Origin: Paragemmobacter ruber
GTDB taxonomy: Bacteria; Pseudomonadota; Alphaproteobacteria; Rhodobacterales; Rhodobacteraceae
Length of the DNA stretch: 64,000 nucleotides
NCBI RefSeq assembly: GCF_009908315.1
Contig: NZ_JAAATW010000002.1
Coordinates: 1-64,000 of the forward strand
Reading direction: 5' to 3'
Positions 46,220-54,797 of the stretch are shown piece by piece (within the stretch, counting starts at the first letter, position 1; every line of letters starts with the position of its first letter). A program made the translations under genes and the position numbers. The notes beneath the pieces were generated by a model. The model made no database searches. It was not told the DNA's origin and worked only from the letters and a program-made list of their open reading frames with translations.

Positions 46220-46293
46220 GGATACTTGGGCAACGGGGAAGGGGCGTGCGGGAAGTGGTGGGGGTTCCTGTCTTCCCCGTTGCTAAAATATCC
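46220..46293. repeat. Inverted pair of GGATAyTTkrGCAACGGGGAAG motifs
   Basis: A forward copy, GGATACTTGGGCAACGGGGA, starts at 46220; a reverse-complement copy, reading GGATATTTTAGCAACGGGGA, spans 46293-46272. They are related to the dispersed motif at 20421 and 40611. They lie in the gap between the aldehyde dehydrogenase and the convergent DMT exporter gene, so they may form a bidirectional stem. Confidence 0.65.
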
Positions 46294-46355
46294 TCGGGGG
46301 TGAGGAGCGTCAGCGACGAGGGGGCAGACAGCCCCCTGCGCCGCCGGGGCCAAGA

Positions 46356-47243
46356 TCAGCCTTCGTCTTTCAGGAGCAACAGCAGGGCCAGGATCGACAG
46401 CGCCACGCCGCCAAGGATGAGGGCGGGCGGCGCGCGGCCGCCGAGGGCGATTTCCCACAGGATCACCCAGCTTGGCACCAGATAGGTATAGGCCATGACC
46501 TTGGCCGCAGGCAGGCGCAGCGTGGCGTACTGCAACAGGACGAAGGTCGCCGCGCTGGCGAAGATGGCGGTGTAGAGAAGCGTGATCCAGACGATGGCGG
46601 GAAGCGCCAGCCAGTCGGTGGACAGGATCGAGGGGATGCCCGTCAGGGTAAGGATGACCCAGCCTGCGATCATCATGCCGAAGGTGAAGACGACGGCGGG
46701 TTCGCCGCGGTTGTACTTGCGCACCAGAGGCGCATAGAGCGCATGTGCGACGCAGCCAGCAAAATAGATCACCTCGCCCCGCCCGATCTGCAGGGCCAGA
46801 AGGCGCTGGGGATCGGCGCGGAAGATCACCCACAGCGCGCCCACGGCCCCGATGGCCAGCGCGGCGCCCATGCGCGCGGTCAGGCGCTGGCGCAGGGTGA
46901 GCCAGCCAAAGCCTGCGGCCATGGCCGGGGTGAGGGTGAAGACGGCGGCGGTGGCCACGGGTTCAGCGGTCTTGAGCCCTTCGAACATCAGCACGAAATA
47001 GGCCGCGAGCAGCGCGCCGAGCACGAGGTAGCGCCATGGCGCGCGGGTCGCGCTGCGGGTGATGCCGGTGGTGGCGAAGGCGGCGGCGCCGACGATCACG
47101 CCCGCGAGCAGGAAGCGCAGCGCCGACAGGGCCAGCGGGTCGATCAGCGGGGCCGCCAGTGCGCCGAGGCTGAACGACCCTGCGACGAGGGCCGAGAAGG
47201 TGAGCATGGCAAGATGGCCGCGCGCCGGATCGCCGAGGGTCAC
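46356..47243 (-). CDS. DMT-superfamily (EamA) permease
   Basis: This is a 295-residue inner-membrane transporter with about ten hydrophobic helices in two EamA repeats. Starting at GTG 47243, the protein reads (M)TLGDPARGHLAMLTFSALVA; an ATG at 47217 is the alternative. The start lies 5 bases after the stop of the LysR gene, so the two form an operon, probably a regulator with its regulated exporter. The substrate is unknown. Confidence 0.82.
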   Translation of the reverse strand: MTLGDPARGHLAMLTFSALVAGSFSLGALAAPLIDPLALSALRFLLAGVIVGAAAFATTGITRSATRAPWRYLVLGALLAAYFVLMFEGLKTAEPVATAAVFTLTPAMAAGFGWLTLRQRLTARMGAALAIGAVGALWVIFRADPQRLLALQIGRGEVIYFAGCVAHALYAPLVRKYNRGEPAVVFTFGMMIAGWVILTLTGIPSILSTDWLALPAIVWITLLYTAIFASAATFVLLQYATLRLPAAKVMAYTYLVPSWVILWEIALGGRAPPALILGGVALSILALLLLLKDEG

Positions 47244-47248
47244 GGTGA

Positions 47249-48133
47249 TCAGAGCGCCCAATCGCGGGCGGCGTCCTTGAGCACGGTCAGGAAGGCCTGC
47301 ACCTTTCGGGTGCGGTGCAGATCGACATGGGTGACGATCCAGAGCGGCGCGTCCCATTCGGGGCGGGGGGGCATCACCTCGACCAGATCGGGATCGGGGG
47401 CGGCGCGGTAGGCCGACATGAAGCCGATGCCGAGACCGGCGCGGATCGCGGCCTCGATCGCGGGGCTTTCGGTGCCACGGAAGCGCAGCGCGTCGGGCGG
47501 CACGGTGGCGCGGAGCCAGCGGTTGAAGGGGGCGCGGCTTTCGGCGCTGTCGGCGCCCACGAAGCTGTGCCCGGCGAGATCGGCCTCGGAGGTGGGAAGG
47601 CCATGGGCGGCGGCGTAGCTGCGCGCGGCATAGAGGCCGGTGCGGATGCGGGCCAGCGGCTGGACCACGTTATCGGGTTCCTCAGGCGCGGCCCCGGCGC
47701 GGATGGCGACATGCGCCTCGCCATAGTCCAGCCGGAAGACGCGCATGTCGGTGAGGAAGCGCAGGATGACCGCCGGGTAGCTGGTCTGGAACCGGGCGAG
47801 GACCGGGACCAGAAGATCGGCTGCGCCGGCGATGGAGGTGACCACCAGTTCGCCCGCGACGGTTTCGCCGATGCCCTTGATGCGGCTGGCGAGCTGGGCG
47901 AATTGCTCATCCGTGGTCTGGGCGACGGAGAGCAGGTCATGGCCGGCCTCGGTGGGCGTGTAGCCGCGGGCGTGGCGCTGGAACAGCTTGGTTCCCAGCC
48001 GCTTTTCCAGCGCGTCGATATGGCGGATGACGGTGGCGTGGTGCACCCCCAGAACCTCGGCCGCGCCGGAAACGGTGCCCAGTCGCGCCACCTGATAGGC
48101 GGTGCGGATTTCGTCCCAGGTATCAATGCCCAT
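47249..48133 (-). CDS. LysR-family transcriptional regulator
   Basis: The 294-residue product has an N-terminal winged HTH (AYQVARLGTVSGAAEVLGVH, then ATVIRHIDALEKRLGTKLFQ) and a C-terminal effector domain (VVTSIAGAADLLVPVLARF). The start at 48133 is set by the HTH; longer extension upstream is Pro-rich and unlike LysR. It is co-oriented with the DMT exporter 5 bases downstream and diverges from ffh. The ligand is unknown. Confidence 0.88.
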   Translation of the reverse strand: MGIDTWDEIRTAYQVARLGTVSGAAEVLGVHHATVIRHIDALEKRLGTKLFQRHARGYTPTEAGHDLLSVAQTTDEQFAQLASRIKGIGETVAGELVVTSIAGAADLLVPVLARFQTSYPAVILRFLTDMRVFRLDYGEAHVAIRAGAAPEEPDNVVQPLARIRTGLYAARSYAAAHGLPTSEADLAGHSFVGADSAESRAPFNRWLRATVPPDALRFRGTESPAIEAAIRAGLGIGFMSAYRAAPDPDLVEVMPPRPEWDAPLWIVTHVDLHRTRKVQAFLTVLKDAARDWAL

Positions 48134-48487
48134 AGCTGTGCATCCGTGAACAATCTGCCCGTGCATCTGGCGGCGATGCACAGGGGATTGCAAGAGGCAA
48201 ATCCCGAGGCGGCGGGGCCGCCCCGGTTGGCGGGCGGTGCTGGCTGGCGGTGCTGACGGGGGGTCTGAATGGGGCGGGGTTGCGTGGGGCGGGGTTGACT
48301 TGGGCCGCGCACAGGCGTATCGCCCTGCGCAATTCCCCGGAGGCTGATCGCTTCCGGTCCCGTCGCATTTGCGGGGATCGCCATCCGTCAGCGCGTTGCG
48401 CCCACGGGTGCCATTCTGCTTTGCGGCGGTGTTATCCCGCCGCCGGACCCCCATATCCGGCTTTTGCCACGAACCCGGAGGGTCGCC
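48134..48487. other. Divergent intergenic region between the LysR gene and ffh
   Basis: These 354 bases contain no convincing gene. A tandem GGGGCGGGGTTG pair (48271-48296) leads into a promoter-like TTGACT at 48295. I looked for a short signal recognition particle RNA and did not find one by eye. Confidence 0.5.
48295..48323 (+). promoter_or_regulatory. Candidate sigma-70-type promoter for ffh
   Basis: TTGACT and TATCGC are separated by 17 bases, about 165 bases upstream of ffh. Good -35 and spacing. Confidence 0.45.
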
Positions 48488-49984
48488 ATGTTCGAGAGCC
48501 TGTCAGAACGTCTGGGTGGCGTATTCGACCGTCTGACCAAAGCGGGCGCCCTGACGGAGGCCGATGTGGTGGCGGCGCTGCGCGAGGTGCGGGTGGCGCT
48601 GCTGGAGGCGGATGTCTCGCTGCCCGTGGCGCGCGATTTCATCAAGCGGGTGCAGGACAAGGCCACGGGTGTGGCGGTGACGAAGTCGGTCACGCCGGGG
48701 CAGATGGTGGTGAAGATCGTCCATGACGAGCTGATCCGCGTCTTGCAGGGCGAGGGGCCTGCCGATGCGCTGAAGATCGACAATCCTCCGGCGACGGTGC
48801 TGATGGTGGGCTTGCAGGGGTCGGGGAAGACGACGACCACGGCGAAGCTGGCCAAGCGGTTGAAGGAGCGGAACGGCAAGCGGGTGCTGCTGGCTTCGCT
48901 CGACACCAACCGCCCGGCGGCGATGGAGCAGTTGGCGATCCTTGGCGCGCAGATCGGTGTGGATTCCTTGCCCATCGTGAAGGGCGAAAGCGCGGTGCAG
49001 ATCGCCAAGCGCGCCAAGACGCAGGCCAATCTGGGCGGCTATGACGTGCTGTTTCTGGATACCGCGGGCCGTCTGCATATCGACGAAGTGCTGATGGACG
49101 AGGTGCAGGCGGTGCGCGACATCGCCCAGCCGCGCGAGGTGCTGCTGGTGGTCGATGGCCTGACCGGGCAGGACGCCGTGAATGTGGCGACCGAGTTCGA
49201 TGGCAAGGTGGGCATCTCGGGCGTGGTGCTGACGCGGATGGATGGCGACGGGCGCGGCGGTGCGGCGCTGTCGATGCGGGCCATTACGGGCAAGCCCATC
49301 CGCTTTGTCGGCCTTGGCGAGAAGATGGATGCGCTGGAGACCTTTGAGGCGGACCGCGTGGCGGGGCGCATTCTGGGCATGGGCGACATCGTCGCCCTGG
49401 TCGAGAAGGCGCAGGAAACCTTCGAGGCCGAGCAGGCCGAGCGGATGGCCAAGCGCTTTGCCAAGGGTCTGTTCAACATGAACGACCTGAAGATGCAGCT
49501 GGAGCAGATGATCAAGATGGGCGGCATGCAGGGCCTGATGGGCATGCTGCCGGGCATGGGCAAGATGCAGGCCGCCGCGGCCGAGGCGGGCTTGGACGAC
49601 AAGATGCTGAAGCGGCAGATCGCGCTGATCCAGTCGATGACGAAGAAGGAACGCGCCAACCCCGACCTGTTGCAGGCGAGCCGGAAAAAGCGGATCGCGG
49701 CGGGGGCGGGGCTGGATGTGGCCGATCTGAACCGCCTGCTGAAGCAGCACAAGCAGATGGCCGAGATGATGAAGAAGATGGGCAAGGGCGGCATGATGAA
49801 GCAAGCCATGCGCCAGATGATGGGCAAGGGGGGCCTGCCCGATCCATCGAAGATGACGCCCGAGCAGTTGGAAGAGGCTGCGCGCGGCATGAAGCAGGGG
49901 CTGGGGCAGGGCGGGGGCTTCCCCGGCATGCCGCGGGGCATGAGCCTGCCGTCGGGCCTGTCGGGGTTGATGAAGAAGAAATGA
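48488..49984 (+). CDS. ffh: Signal recognition particle protein Ffh
   Basis: Ffh binds signal sequences and SRP RNA to target proteins co-translationally. The 498-residue product has an N domain (MFESLSERLGGVFDRLT), the GTPase G domain with GLQGSGKTTTTAKLAK, DTAGR and TRMDGDGRGGAAL, and a Met-rich M domain at the C-terminus. The start codon follows GGAGGGTCGCC. Its stop overlaps the first GNAT gene (ATGATG region), beginning a coupled chain to rpsP. Confidence 0.97.
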   Translation: MFESLSERLGGVFDRLTKAGALTEADVVAALREVRVALLEADVSLPVARDFIKRVQDKATGVAVTKSVTPGQMVVKIVHDELIRVLQGEGPADALKIDNPPATVLMVGLQGSGKTTTTAKLAKRLKERNGKRVLLASLDTNRPAAMEQLAILGAQIGVDSLPIVKGESAVQIAKRAKTQANLGGYDVLFLDTAGRLHIDEVLMDEVQAVRDIAQPREVLLVVDGLTGQDAVNVATEFDGKVGISGVVLTRMDGDGRGGAALSMRAITGKPIRFVGLGEKMDALETFEADRVAGRILGMGDIVALVEKAQETFEAEQAERMAKRFAKGLFNMNDLKMQLEQMIKMGGMQGLMGMLPGMGKMQAAAAEAGLDDKMLKRQIALIQSMTKKERANPDLLQASRKKRIAAGAGLDVADLNRLLKQHKQMAEMMKKMGKGGMMKQAMRQMMGKGGLPDPSKMTPEQLEEAARGMKQGLGQGGGFPGMPRGMSLPSGLSGLMKKK

Positions 49985-50523
49985 TGCAGCCCGTGACCGC
50001 GCAACTGACCGGCCTGCCCGTCCTTGAGACGGCGCGTCTGGTGCTGCGCGGGCCGCAGATGGCGGATTGGCCGGTGTTTCGCGACTATCGCCTGTCGCCG
50101 CGCACGGCCTTTACGGGCGGGATGAAGAAGCCGCATGAGGCGGCAGAGCAGTTTGCGTCGTTCTTCGGGCATTGGGTGCTGCGCGGTTTCGGTCGGCTGA
50201 TTGCCGAGGATCGGGCGACGGGGCGGCCCTTGGGCCATTTCGGACCGATGCAATGGGAAGACGGCGGCGAGGTGGAGCTAACCTGGTCGCTCTGGACGGC
50301 CGAGGCCGAGGGGCGGGGGCTGGCGACCGAGGCGGCGCTAGCGCTGCGCGACTGGGTCTTCGGGCGGCTGAGGCTGCCGCTGGCGATTGCGGCGGTGCAT
50401 CGCGACAATGCCGCATCCCACGCCATCGCGCGGCGGCTGGGCGGGCAGGTGATCGCGGGGCGTGTGCCGAACTGGGTTGAGGTGGGATCGGTCTATCGTT
50501 TCCTGCCGGGAGGAGCGGCATGA
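49981..50523 (+). CDS. GNAT-family N-acetyltransferase 1 of 3
   Basis: The 180-residue product resembles RimJ/RimL-type acetyltransferases: LETARLVLRGPQMADWPVFR, ELTWSLWTAEAEGRGLATEA (acetyl-CoA motif) and AVHRDNAASHAIARRLGG. It starts at 49981 (or 49984), overlapping the ffh stop, and its own stop overlaps GNAT 2 by 4 bases (ATGA). It is one of three related paralogues in a row; the substrate is unknown. Confidence 0.87.
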   Translation: MMQPVTAQLTGLPVLETARLVLRGPQMADWPVFRDYRLSPRTAFTGGMKKPHEAAEQFASFFGHWVLRGFGRLIAEDRATGRPLGHFGPMQWEDGGEVELTWSLWTAEAEGRGLATEAALALRDWVFGRLRLPLAIAAVHRDNAASHAIARRLGGQVIAGRVPNWVEVGSVYRFLPGGAA

Positions 50524-51023
50524 TCGCGCCCTTCCTGACAACCGAGCGGCTGACGCTGCGGATGCCCGTGCTTGCGGATTTCGAGCCGCGGGCGGCGTTT
50601 TACGCCTCCGACCGGGCGGTCTGGGAGGGGGGGCCTTTGTCCCGGGTTGAGGCGTGGCGCATCTGGGCATCCGAGGTGGGGCTCTGGCCGCTGCGGGGGT
50701 ATGGACCCTTTACCGTAGAGGCGGACGGGGCCTATGTCGGCGAGGTGGGCATCTATCAGGCCGAGGATTACCCCGAGGCGGAGCTTGGCTGGTTCGTGCT
50801 GCCCGAGGCCGAGGGGCGGGGCTATGCGGCCGAGGCCGCGCGCGCGGTGATGGTCTGGGCGCGGCAGAGCTTTGGCTGGGATGAGATCGTCAACATCATT
50901 GATCCCGGCAATGCGCGGTCCATCGCGCTGGGCCTGCGGTTGGGCGGGCGTGTCGATGCGGCGCGGGCGGGCATTGATCCGGGCGATGTGGTGATCGTGC
51001 ATGATCTGCGGGGGCTGGCATGA
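50520..51023 (+). CDS. GNAT-family N-acetyltransferase 2 of 3
   Basis: The 167-residue product has LTTERLTLRMPVLADFEPRA, the acetyl-CoA loop VLPEAEGRGYAAEAARAVMV and DPGNARSIALGLRLGG. It overlaps both neighbours by 4 bases (ATGA). It is more divergent than GNAT 1 and 3, so the triplication is old. The substrate is unknown; proximity to rpsP and rimM would allow a ribosomal-protein target, but this is inference. Confidence 0.87.
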   Translation: MIAPFLTTERLTLRMPVLADFEPRAAFYASDRAVWEGGPLSRVEAWRIWASEVGLWPLRGYGPFTVEADGAYVGEVGIYQAEDYPEAELGWFVLPEAEGRGYAAEAARAVMVWARQSFGWDEIVNIIDPGNARSIALGLRLGGRVDAARAGIDPGDVVIVHDLRGLA

Positions 51024-51571
51024 TCGCGCTGTCTGGTGTGCCGGTGATCGAGACGGAACGGCTGGTGCTGCGTGCGCCCGAGGCGGGGGATTGGCCTGCT
51101 TTCGATGCCATGCTGGCATCGGAGCGGGGGCAGTTCATCCGATCGGGCGGATATGACCTGTCGAACACGTGGCGCGGCTTCTGCCATCTGATCGGGCATT
51201 GGGTGGCGCGGGGCTTTGGCATGTTCGTCTTTCAGGCCAAGGGTGATGCGTCGCCGCTTGGCATGGCGGGGCCGTGGTTCCCTGAGACATGGCCCGAGCG
51301 CGAGATCGGCTGGTCGATCTGGAACCCGGTGGCCGAAGGCAAGGGTTTCGCGCATGAGGCGGCGCAGGCGGCGCGGGATTACGCGTTCCGCAATCTTGGC
51401 TGGACGACCGCCGTTTCCTATGTGGCCGCGGACAACGCGCGGTCGCGCGCGCTGGCGTTGCGGCTGGGGGCGGTGGTCGATCCCGATGCGCCATCTATCG
51501 GCACCCCGCCCTGCCTTGTGTTCCGCCATCCCGCCCCCGCCCCCACAGCCGCCAGCATGAGGACCGCATGA
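51020..51571 (+). CDS. GNAT-family N-acetyltransferase 3 of 3
   Basis: The 183-residue product closely parallels GNAT 1: IETERLVLRAPEAGDWPAFD, IGHWVARGFGMFVFQ, WSIWNPVAEGKGFAHEAAQA and AADNARSRALALRLGA. It overlaps GNAT 2 and chorismate mutase genes by 4 bases each, keeping the whole chain translationally coupled. Confidence 0.87.
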   Translation: MIALSGVPVIETERLVLRAPEAGDWPAFDAMLASERGQFIRSGGYDLSNTWRGFCHLIGHWVARGFGMFVFQAKGDASPLGMAGPWFPETWPEREIGWSIWNPVAEGKGFAHEAAQAARDYAFRNLGWTTAVSYVAADNARSRALALRLGAVVDPDAPSIGTPPCLVFRHPAPAPTAASMRTA

Positions 51572-51879
51572 CCGACGCCAGACGCGATGATGCAGGCCGC
51601 GCGGCCGAGTTGCTGAAGGAGCATCGCCAGTCGATCGACAGGCTGGATGCGATCCTTGTCTATACGCTGGCCGAACGCTTCAAGCACACGCAGGCGGTGG
51701 GGCGGCTGAAGGCGGCGCATGACCTGCCGCCCAGCGATCCCGCACGCGAGGCGCGGCAGATGGCGCGGCTGGAACAGTTGGCCAAGGAGGCCGATCTGGA
51801 CCCTGACCTTGCGAAGAAATTCCTGAACTTCATCATCAGCGAAGTCATCAGGCATCACGAGAAACTGCAATCCCCGTAG
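51568..51879 (+). CDS. Chorismate mutase, AroQ type
   Basis: Chorismate mutase converts chorismate to prephenate for Phe and Tyr synthesis. The 103-residue product is the all-helical AroQ type: [40 protein letters not shown] and [17 protein letters not shown]. It overlaps GNAT 3 by 4 bases and precedes rpsP by 47 bases. Placement beside rpsP in the SRP operon is also familiar from other alphaproteobacteria. Confidence 0.92.
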   Translation: MTDARRDDAGRAAELLKEHRQSIDRLDAILVYTLAERFKHTQAVGRLKAAHDLPPSDPAREARQMARLEQLAKEADLDPDLAKKFLNFIISEVIRHHEKLQSP

Positions 51880-51926
51880 GTGGCCCCGTGCCCCCTGCGC
51901 CAAACGCCATTCAAAGGAGAAACGAC

Positions 51927-52280
51927 ATGGCAATGAAGATCCGTCTGGCCCGTGGTGGGTCGAAGAAGCGCCCGCACTATTCCATCGTGGCGTCCGATTC
52001 GCGCATGCCGCGCGATGGCCGCTTCCTGGAAAAGCTGGGGACCTACAACCCGCTGCTCGCCAAGGATGACGAGAACCGCATCAAGATGGACATGGACCGC
52101 GTGAAGCACTGGCTGTCGCAGGGCGCCCAGCCGACCGACCGGATCGCGCGCATGCTGGAGAATGCGGGCGTGCTGGCCAAGAAGACCCGCAACAACCCGA
52201 AATCGGCCGTGCCGGGCAAGCAGATGGCCGAGCGCGCCGCGAAGAAGGCCGCGCGCGCCGCGGCCCCGGCCGAAGAGTAA
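51927..52280 (+). CDS. rpsP: 30S ribosomal protein S16
   Basis: S16 is a small-subunit assembly protein. The 117-residue product begins [20 protein letters not shown] and includes [15 protein letters not shown] and a long Ala/Lys-rich tail. AAAGGAGA at about 51913-51920 supports the start; an ATG at 51888 is upstream and unconserved. It precedes rimM by 67 bases. Confidence 0.97.
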   Translation: MAMKIRLARGGSKKRPHYSIVASDSRMPRDGRFLEKLGTYNPLLAKDDENRIKMDMDRVKHWLSQGAQPTDRIARMLENAGVLAKKTRNNPKSAVPGKQMAERAAKKAARAAAPAEE

Positions 52281-52347
52281 GCCTGACATCGCCGGGGGGC
52301 CGCATCGGCCCCCCGGACCCCCCCATCCCCTTCCTGCAACCGGGTGA

Positions 52348-52866
52348 ATGACCATGACGCGACCTGACCGCATCTGCGTGGGCGCCATCGCCGGGTCTTT
52401 CGGCGTGCAGGGTGAGGTGAGGCTGAAGAGTTTCTGCGCCGCGCCCGAGGCGATTGCCGAATACGGGCCGCTCTGGACCGAGGATGGCGCGCGGTCCTTT
52501 ACGATAAAGCTGACGCGGGCGGCGGTGTCGGGCGGGCTTGGCGCGCGCCTGTCGGGCGTGGCGACCAAGGAACAGGCGGATGCGCTGAAGGGTGTGCAGC
52601 TTTTTGCCGACCGTGACCGGCTGCCTGCGCTGCCGGATGATGAATTCTATCATGCCGATCTGATCGGGCTGACCGCGCAGGATGCGGGCGGGGCGATCCT
52701 TGGCAAGGTGCGCGCGGTCCACAATCACGGCGCGGGCGATCTGCTGGAAATCTTCGGCCCCGGGCAGAAGACCGCGCTGCTGGTGCCGTTCACGCGGGCG
52801 GTGGTGCCGACGGTGGACCTTGCGGCGGGGCGGATCGTCGTCGATCTGCCGGAAGACGTGGAATAG
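52348..52866 (+). CDS. rimM: 16S rRNA processing protein RimM
   Basis: RimM binds S19 and aids 30S head maturation. The 172-residue product has the N-terminal [20 protein letters not shown] and the PRC-barrel segment [20 protein letters not shown]. The start is ATG 52348 or 52354. It precedes trmD by 5 bases, the conserved rpsP-rimM-trmD order. Confidence 0.94.
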   Translation: MTMTRPDRICVGAIAGSFGVQGEVRLKSFCAAPEAIAEYGPLWTEDGARSFTIKLTRAAVSGGLGARLSGVATKEQADALKGVQLFADRDRLPALPDDEFYHADLIGLTAQDAGGAILGKVRAVHNHGAGDLLEIFGPGQKTALLVPFTRAVVPTVDLAAGRIVVDLPEDVE

Positions 52867-52871
52867 CGCCG

Positions 52872-53690
52872 ATGACCGATGCTTCGGAAAAGGCCCCGCA
52901 ACAGGGCCGTTCGCACGGGCGGCTGAAGGTGCAGGTGACGGCGGTGCCGCGCGACCTGATGGAAGAGCCGCGCCGGGTGAAGGGCGCGTGGGAAGCGCGG
53001 ATCGTGACGCTGTTCCCGGAGGCATTTCCCGGTGTGCTGGGCCTGTCGCTGACAGGCAAGGCGCTGGATCAGGGGCTGTGGCGGCTGGAGACGCTGGATT
53101 TGCGGAGCTTTGGCGAAGGCAAGCACCGCAATGTGGACGATACGCCTGCAGGCGGCGGTGCGGGCATGGTGCTGCGCGCCGATGTGGTGGACCGGGCGCT
53201 GCGGCAGGCGATGGCCGGCGCGCCCATGGACCGGGGGCGGTGGCCGGTGGTCTATCTGTCGCCCCGCGGGCGGCGGTTCGATCAGGCGCAGGCGCGGGCC
53301 TGGGCGGCGGCGGAGGGTGTGACGATCCTGTGCGGGCGGTTCGAAGGCGTGGATCAGCGGGTTCTGGACCATTGGGACATCGAGGAAGTTTCGCTTGGTG
53401 ATTTCGTGCTGACCGGGGGCGAGATCGCGGCGCAGGCGATGATCGACGCCACCGTGCGGTTGCTGCCCGATGTGCTGGGCAATGCGGCAAGCACGGAGGA
53501 GGAGAGCTTTTCCGACGGGCTGCTGGAGCATCCGCAATACACGCGGCCGGCGGTCTGGGAAGGGCGAGAGATCCCGCCTGTCCTGATGTCGGGCCATCAT
53601 GGCGAGATCGAGAAGTGGCGGCGGGCGCAGCGCGAAGAGTTGACGCAGGCGCGACGCCCGGATCTGTGGGCGAAGCGGCAGGGGACGTGA
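52872..53690 (+). CDS. trmD: tRNA (guanine-37-N1) methyltransferase TrmD with N-terminal extension
   Basis: TrmD methylates G37 of tRNAs, preventing +1 frameshifts, using S-adenosylmethionine in a trefoil knot. The 272-residue product has a charged N-terminal extension of about 40 residues before ARIVTLFPEAFPGVLG, then FGEGKHRNVDDTPAGGGAGM, CGRFEGVDQRVLDHW and EVSLGDFVLTGGEIAAQAM. The extension is unusual compared with enterobacterial enzymes and may be a lineage feature. Confidence 0.95.
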   Translation: MTDASEKAPQQGRSHGRLKVQVTAVPRDLMEEPRRVKGAWEARIVTLFPEAFPGVLGLSLTGKALDQGLWRLETLDLRSFGEGKHRNVDDTPAGGGAGMVLRADVVDRALRQAMAGAPMDRGRWPVVYLSPRGRRFDQAQARAWAAAEGVTILCGRFEGVDQRVLDHWDIEEVSLGDFVLTGGEIAAQAMIDATVRLLPDVLGNAASTEEESFSDGLLEHPQYTRPAVWEGREIPPVLMSGHHGEIEKWRRAQREELTQARRPDLWAKRQGT

Positions 53691-54029
53691 CCCCGCCCGG
53701 GTCACGCCCGGGGCGCGGGGTTGGTCAAGCGGCAAAGCCCCGCTTCGGCCCGTGTTACGGCCTGTGTTTCGGCCCGTGTTTCATCCCTTGACCGCAAGGC
53801 GGTTTCGCCCCTATACGCCCCCGGTCCGGGGTGGTTTCACCGTTCGGATCCGATTCCCTTTTGCCTCTGCCTTCTTCGGCGGGAACAAGGTGCGGGGGCG
53901 GCGCATGACAAGCAGGCCTGAACCTCTGGCGGGCGGATCCCTTGCGGGATGCGGACCCGATCGAAGACCGAGAGCTCTGGGGCGGCATAACCGCTGCGGG
54001 ATCACCGCAGGCAGATGGAGACGGAAGCG
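53691..54029 (+). other. trmD-rplS intergenic region with promoter and structured leader
   Basis: A hairpin GTGACCC / GGGTCAC (53687-53705) overlaps the trmD stop. A good promoter is at 53788-53817. The following leader of about 205 bases to rplS has short hairpins ATCCC-TTGC-GGGAT (53937-53950) and CTGCGG-GATCA-CCGCAG (53994-54010), the latter 20 bases before the start. No gene is seen. Confidence 0.55.
53788..53817 (+). promoter_or_regulatory. Candidate sigma-70-type promoter for rplS-rpmE
   Basis: TTGACC and TATACG are separated by 18 bases. This is one of the best -35/-10 pairs in the window. It predicts an unusually long leader before rplS. Confidence 0.55.
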
Positions 54030-54404
54030 ATGAACCTTATCGCACAGATCGAGGCGGAGCAGATTGCCGCTCTCGGCAAGACGATCCCTGATTTCAAGGC
54101 GGGCGACACCATTCGCGTGGGCTACAAGGTCACCGAAGGGTCGCGGTCGCGGGTGCAGATGTATGAAGGCGTGTGCATCGGCCGCAAGGGCGGGCTGACG
54201 ATCTCGGCCTCGTTCACGGTGCGCAAGATTTCCTTTGGCGAAGGCGTCGAGCGGGTGTTCCCGCTGTATTCGACCAACATCGATTCGATCGAAGTGGTCC
54301 GCCGTGGCCGGGTGCGCCGCGCCAAGCTGTACTATCTGCGCGACCGTCGCGGCAAATCGGCCCGTATCGCCGAAGTGACGAACTACAAAGAAAAGTCCGA
54401 GTAA
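54030..54404 (+). CDS. rplS: 50S ribosomal protein L19
   Basis: L19 lies at the inter-subunit interface. The 124-residue product starts [20 protein letters not shown] and contains [20 protein letters not shown] and [17 protein letters not shown]. An ATG at 54015 gives a five-residue longer product, but the conserved start is 54030. A leader of about 200 bases and a candidate promoter precede it. It ends 12 bases before rpmE. Confidence 0.96.
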   Translation: MNLIAQIEAEQIAALGKTIPDFKAGDTIRVGYKVTEGSRSRVQMYEGVCIGRKGGLTISASFTVRKISFGEGVERVFPLYSTNIDSIEVVRRGRVRRAKLYYLRDRRGKSARIAEVTNYKEKSE

Positions 54405-54416
54405 GGAGCCGGAGCG

Positions 54417-54638
54417 ATGAAAAAGGGCATTCACCCCGACTATCACATGATCACGGTCAAGATGACCGATGGCTCCACCTTCCAGACCCGCACCACCTGG
54501 GGCAAGGAAGGCGAGACGATGGCGCTGGACATCGACCCGCTGGCGCATCCGGCCTGGACCGGGCAGTCGGCCAAGCTGATGGATACCGGCGGCCGCGTGT
54601 CGAAGTTCAAGAACAAGTACGCGGGTCTGGGGTTCTGA
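54417..54638 (+). CDS. rpmE: 50S ribosomal protein L31
   Basis: L31 bridges the subunits. The 73-residue product ([20 protein letters not shown]) lacks the CxxC zinc motif, so it is the zinc-free form, which is usual in this lineage. It is the last gene of the unit, with a clear terminator 23 bases after the stop. Confidence 0.95.
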   Translation: MKKGIHPDYHMITVKMTDGSTFQTRTTWGKEGETMALDIDPLAHPAWTGQSAKLMDTGGRVSKFKNKYAGLGF

Positions 54639-54661
54639 TCCCCACACCCATGCAAAGGTTC

Positions 54662-54689
54662 AACGCCGCCCCCCCATGGGCGGCGTTTT
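54662..54689 (+). terminator. Rho-independent terminator after rpmE
   Basis: A 10-bp perfect stem, AACGCCGCCC / GGGCGGCGTT, with a 6-nt loop is followed by TT, reading through GTTTTCC. Confidence 0.85.
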
Positions 54690-54797
54690 CCGTTGGGGCA
54701 GGGTAAGGAAGGGCTTGCGGATTTCCGCCAACTGGGCCTTATCCCTGTCTCGCCCTGCGGTCTGCCGCGCGGGGGTGCGAAGGTTCGGGGGTGCTGC

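Noticed and set aside
48134-48487. Signal recognition particle RNA gene next to ffh
   Set aside because: No sequence resembling the conserved GGAA-tetraloop helix 8 domain was found.
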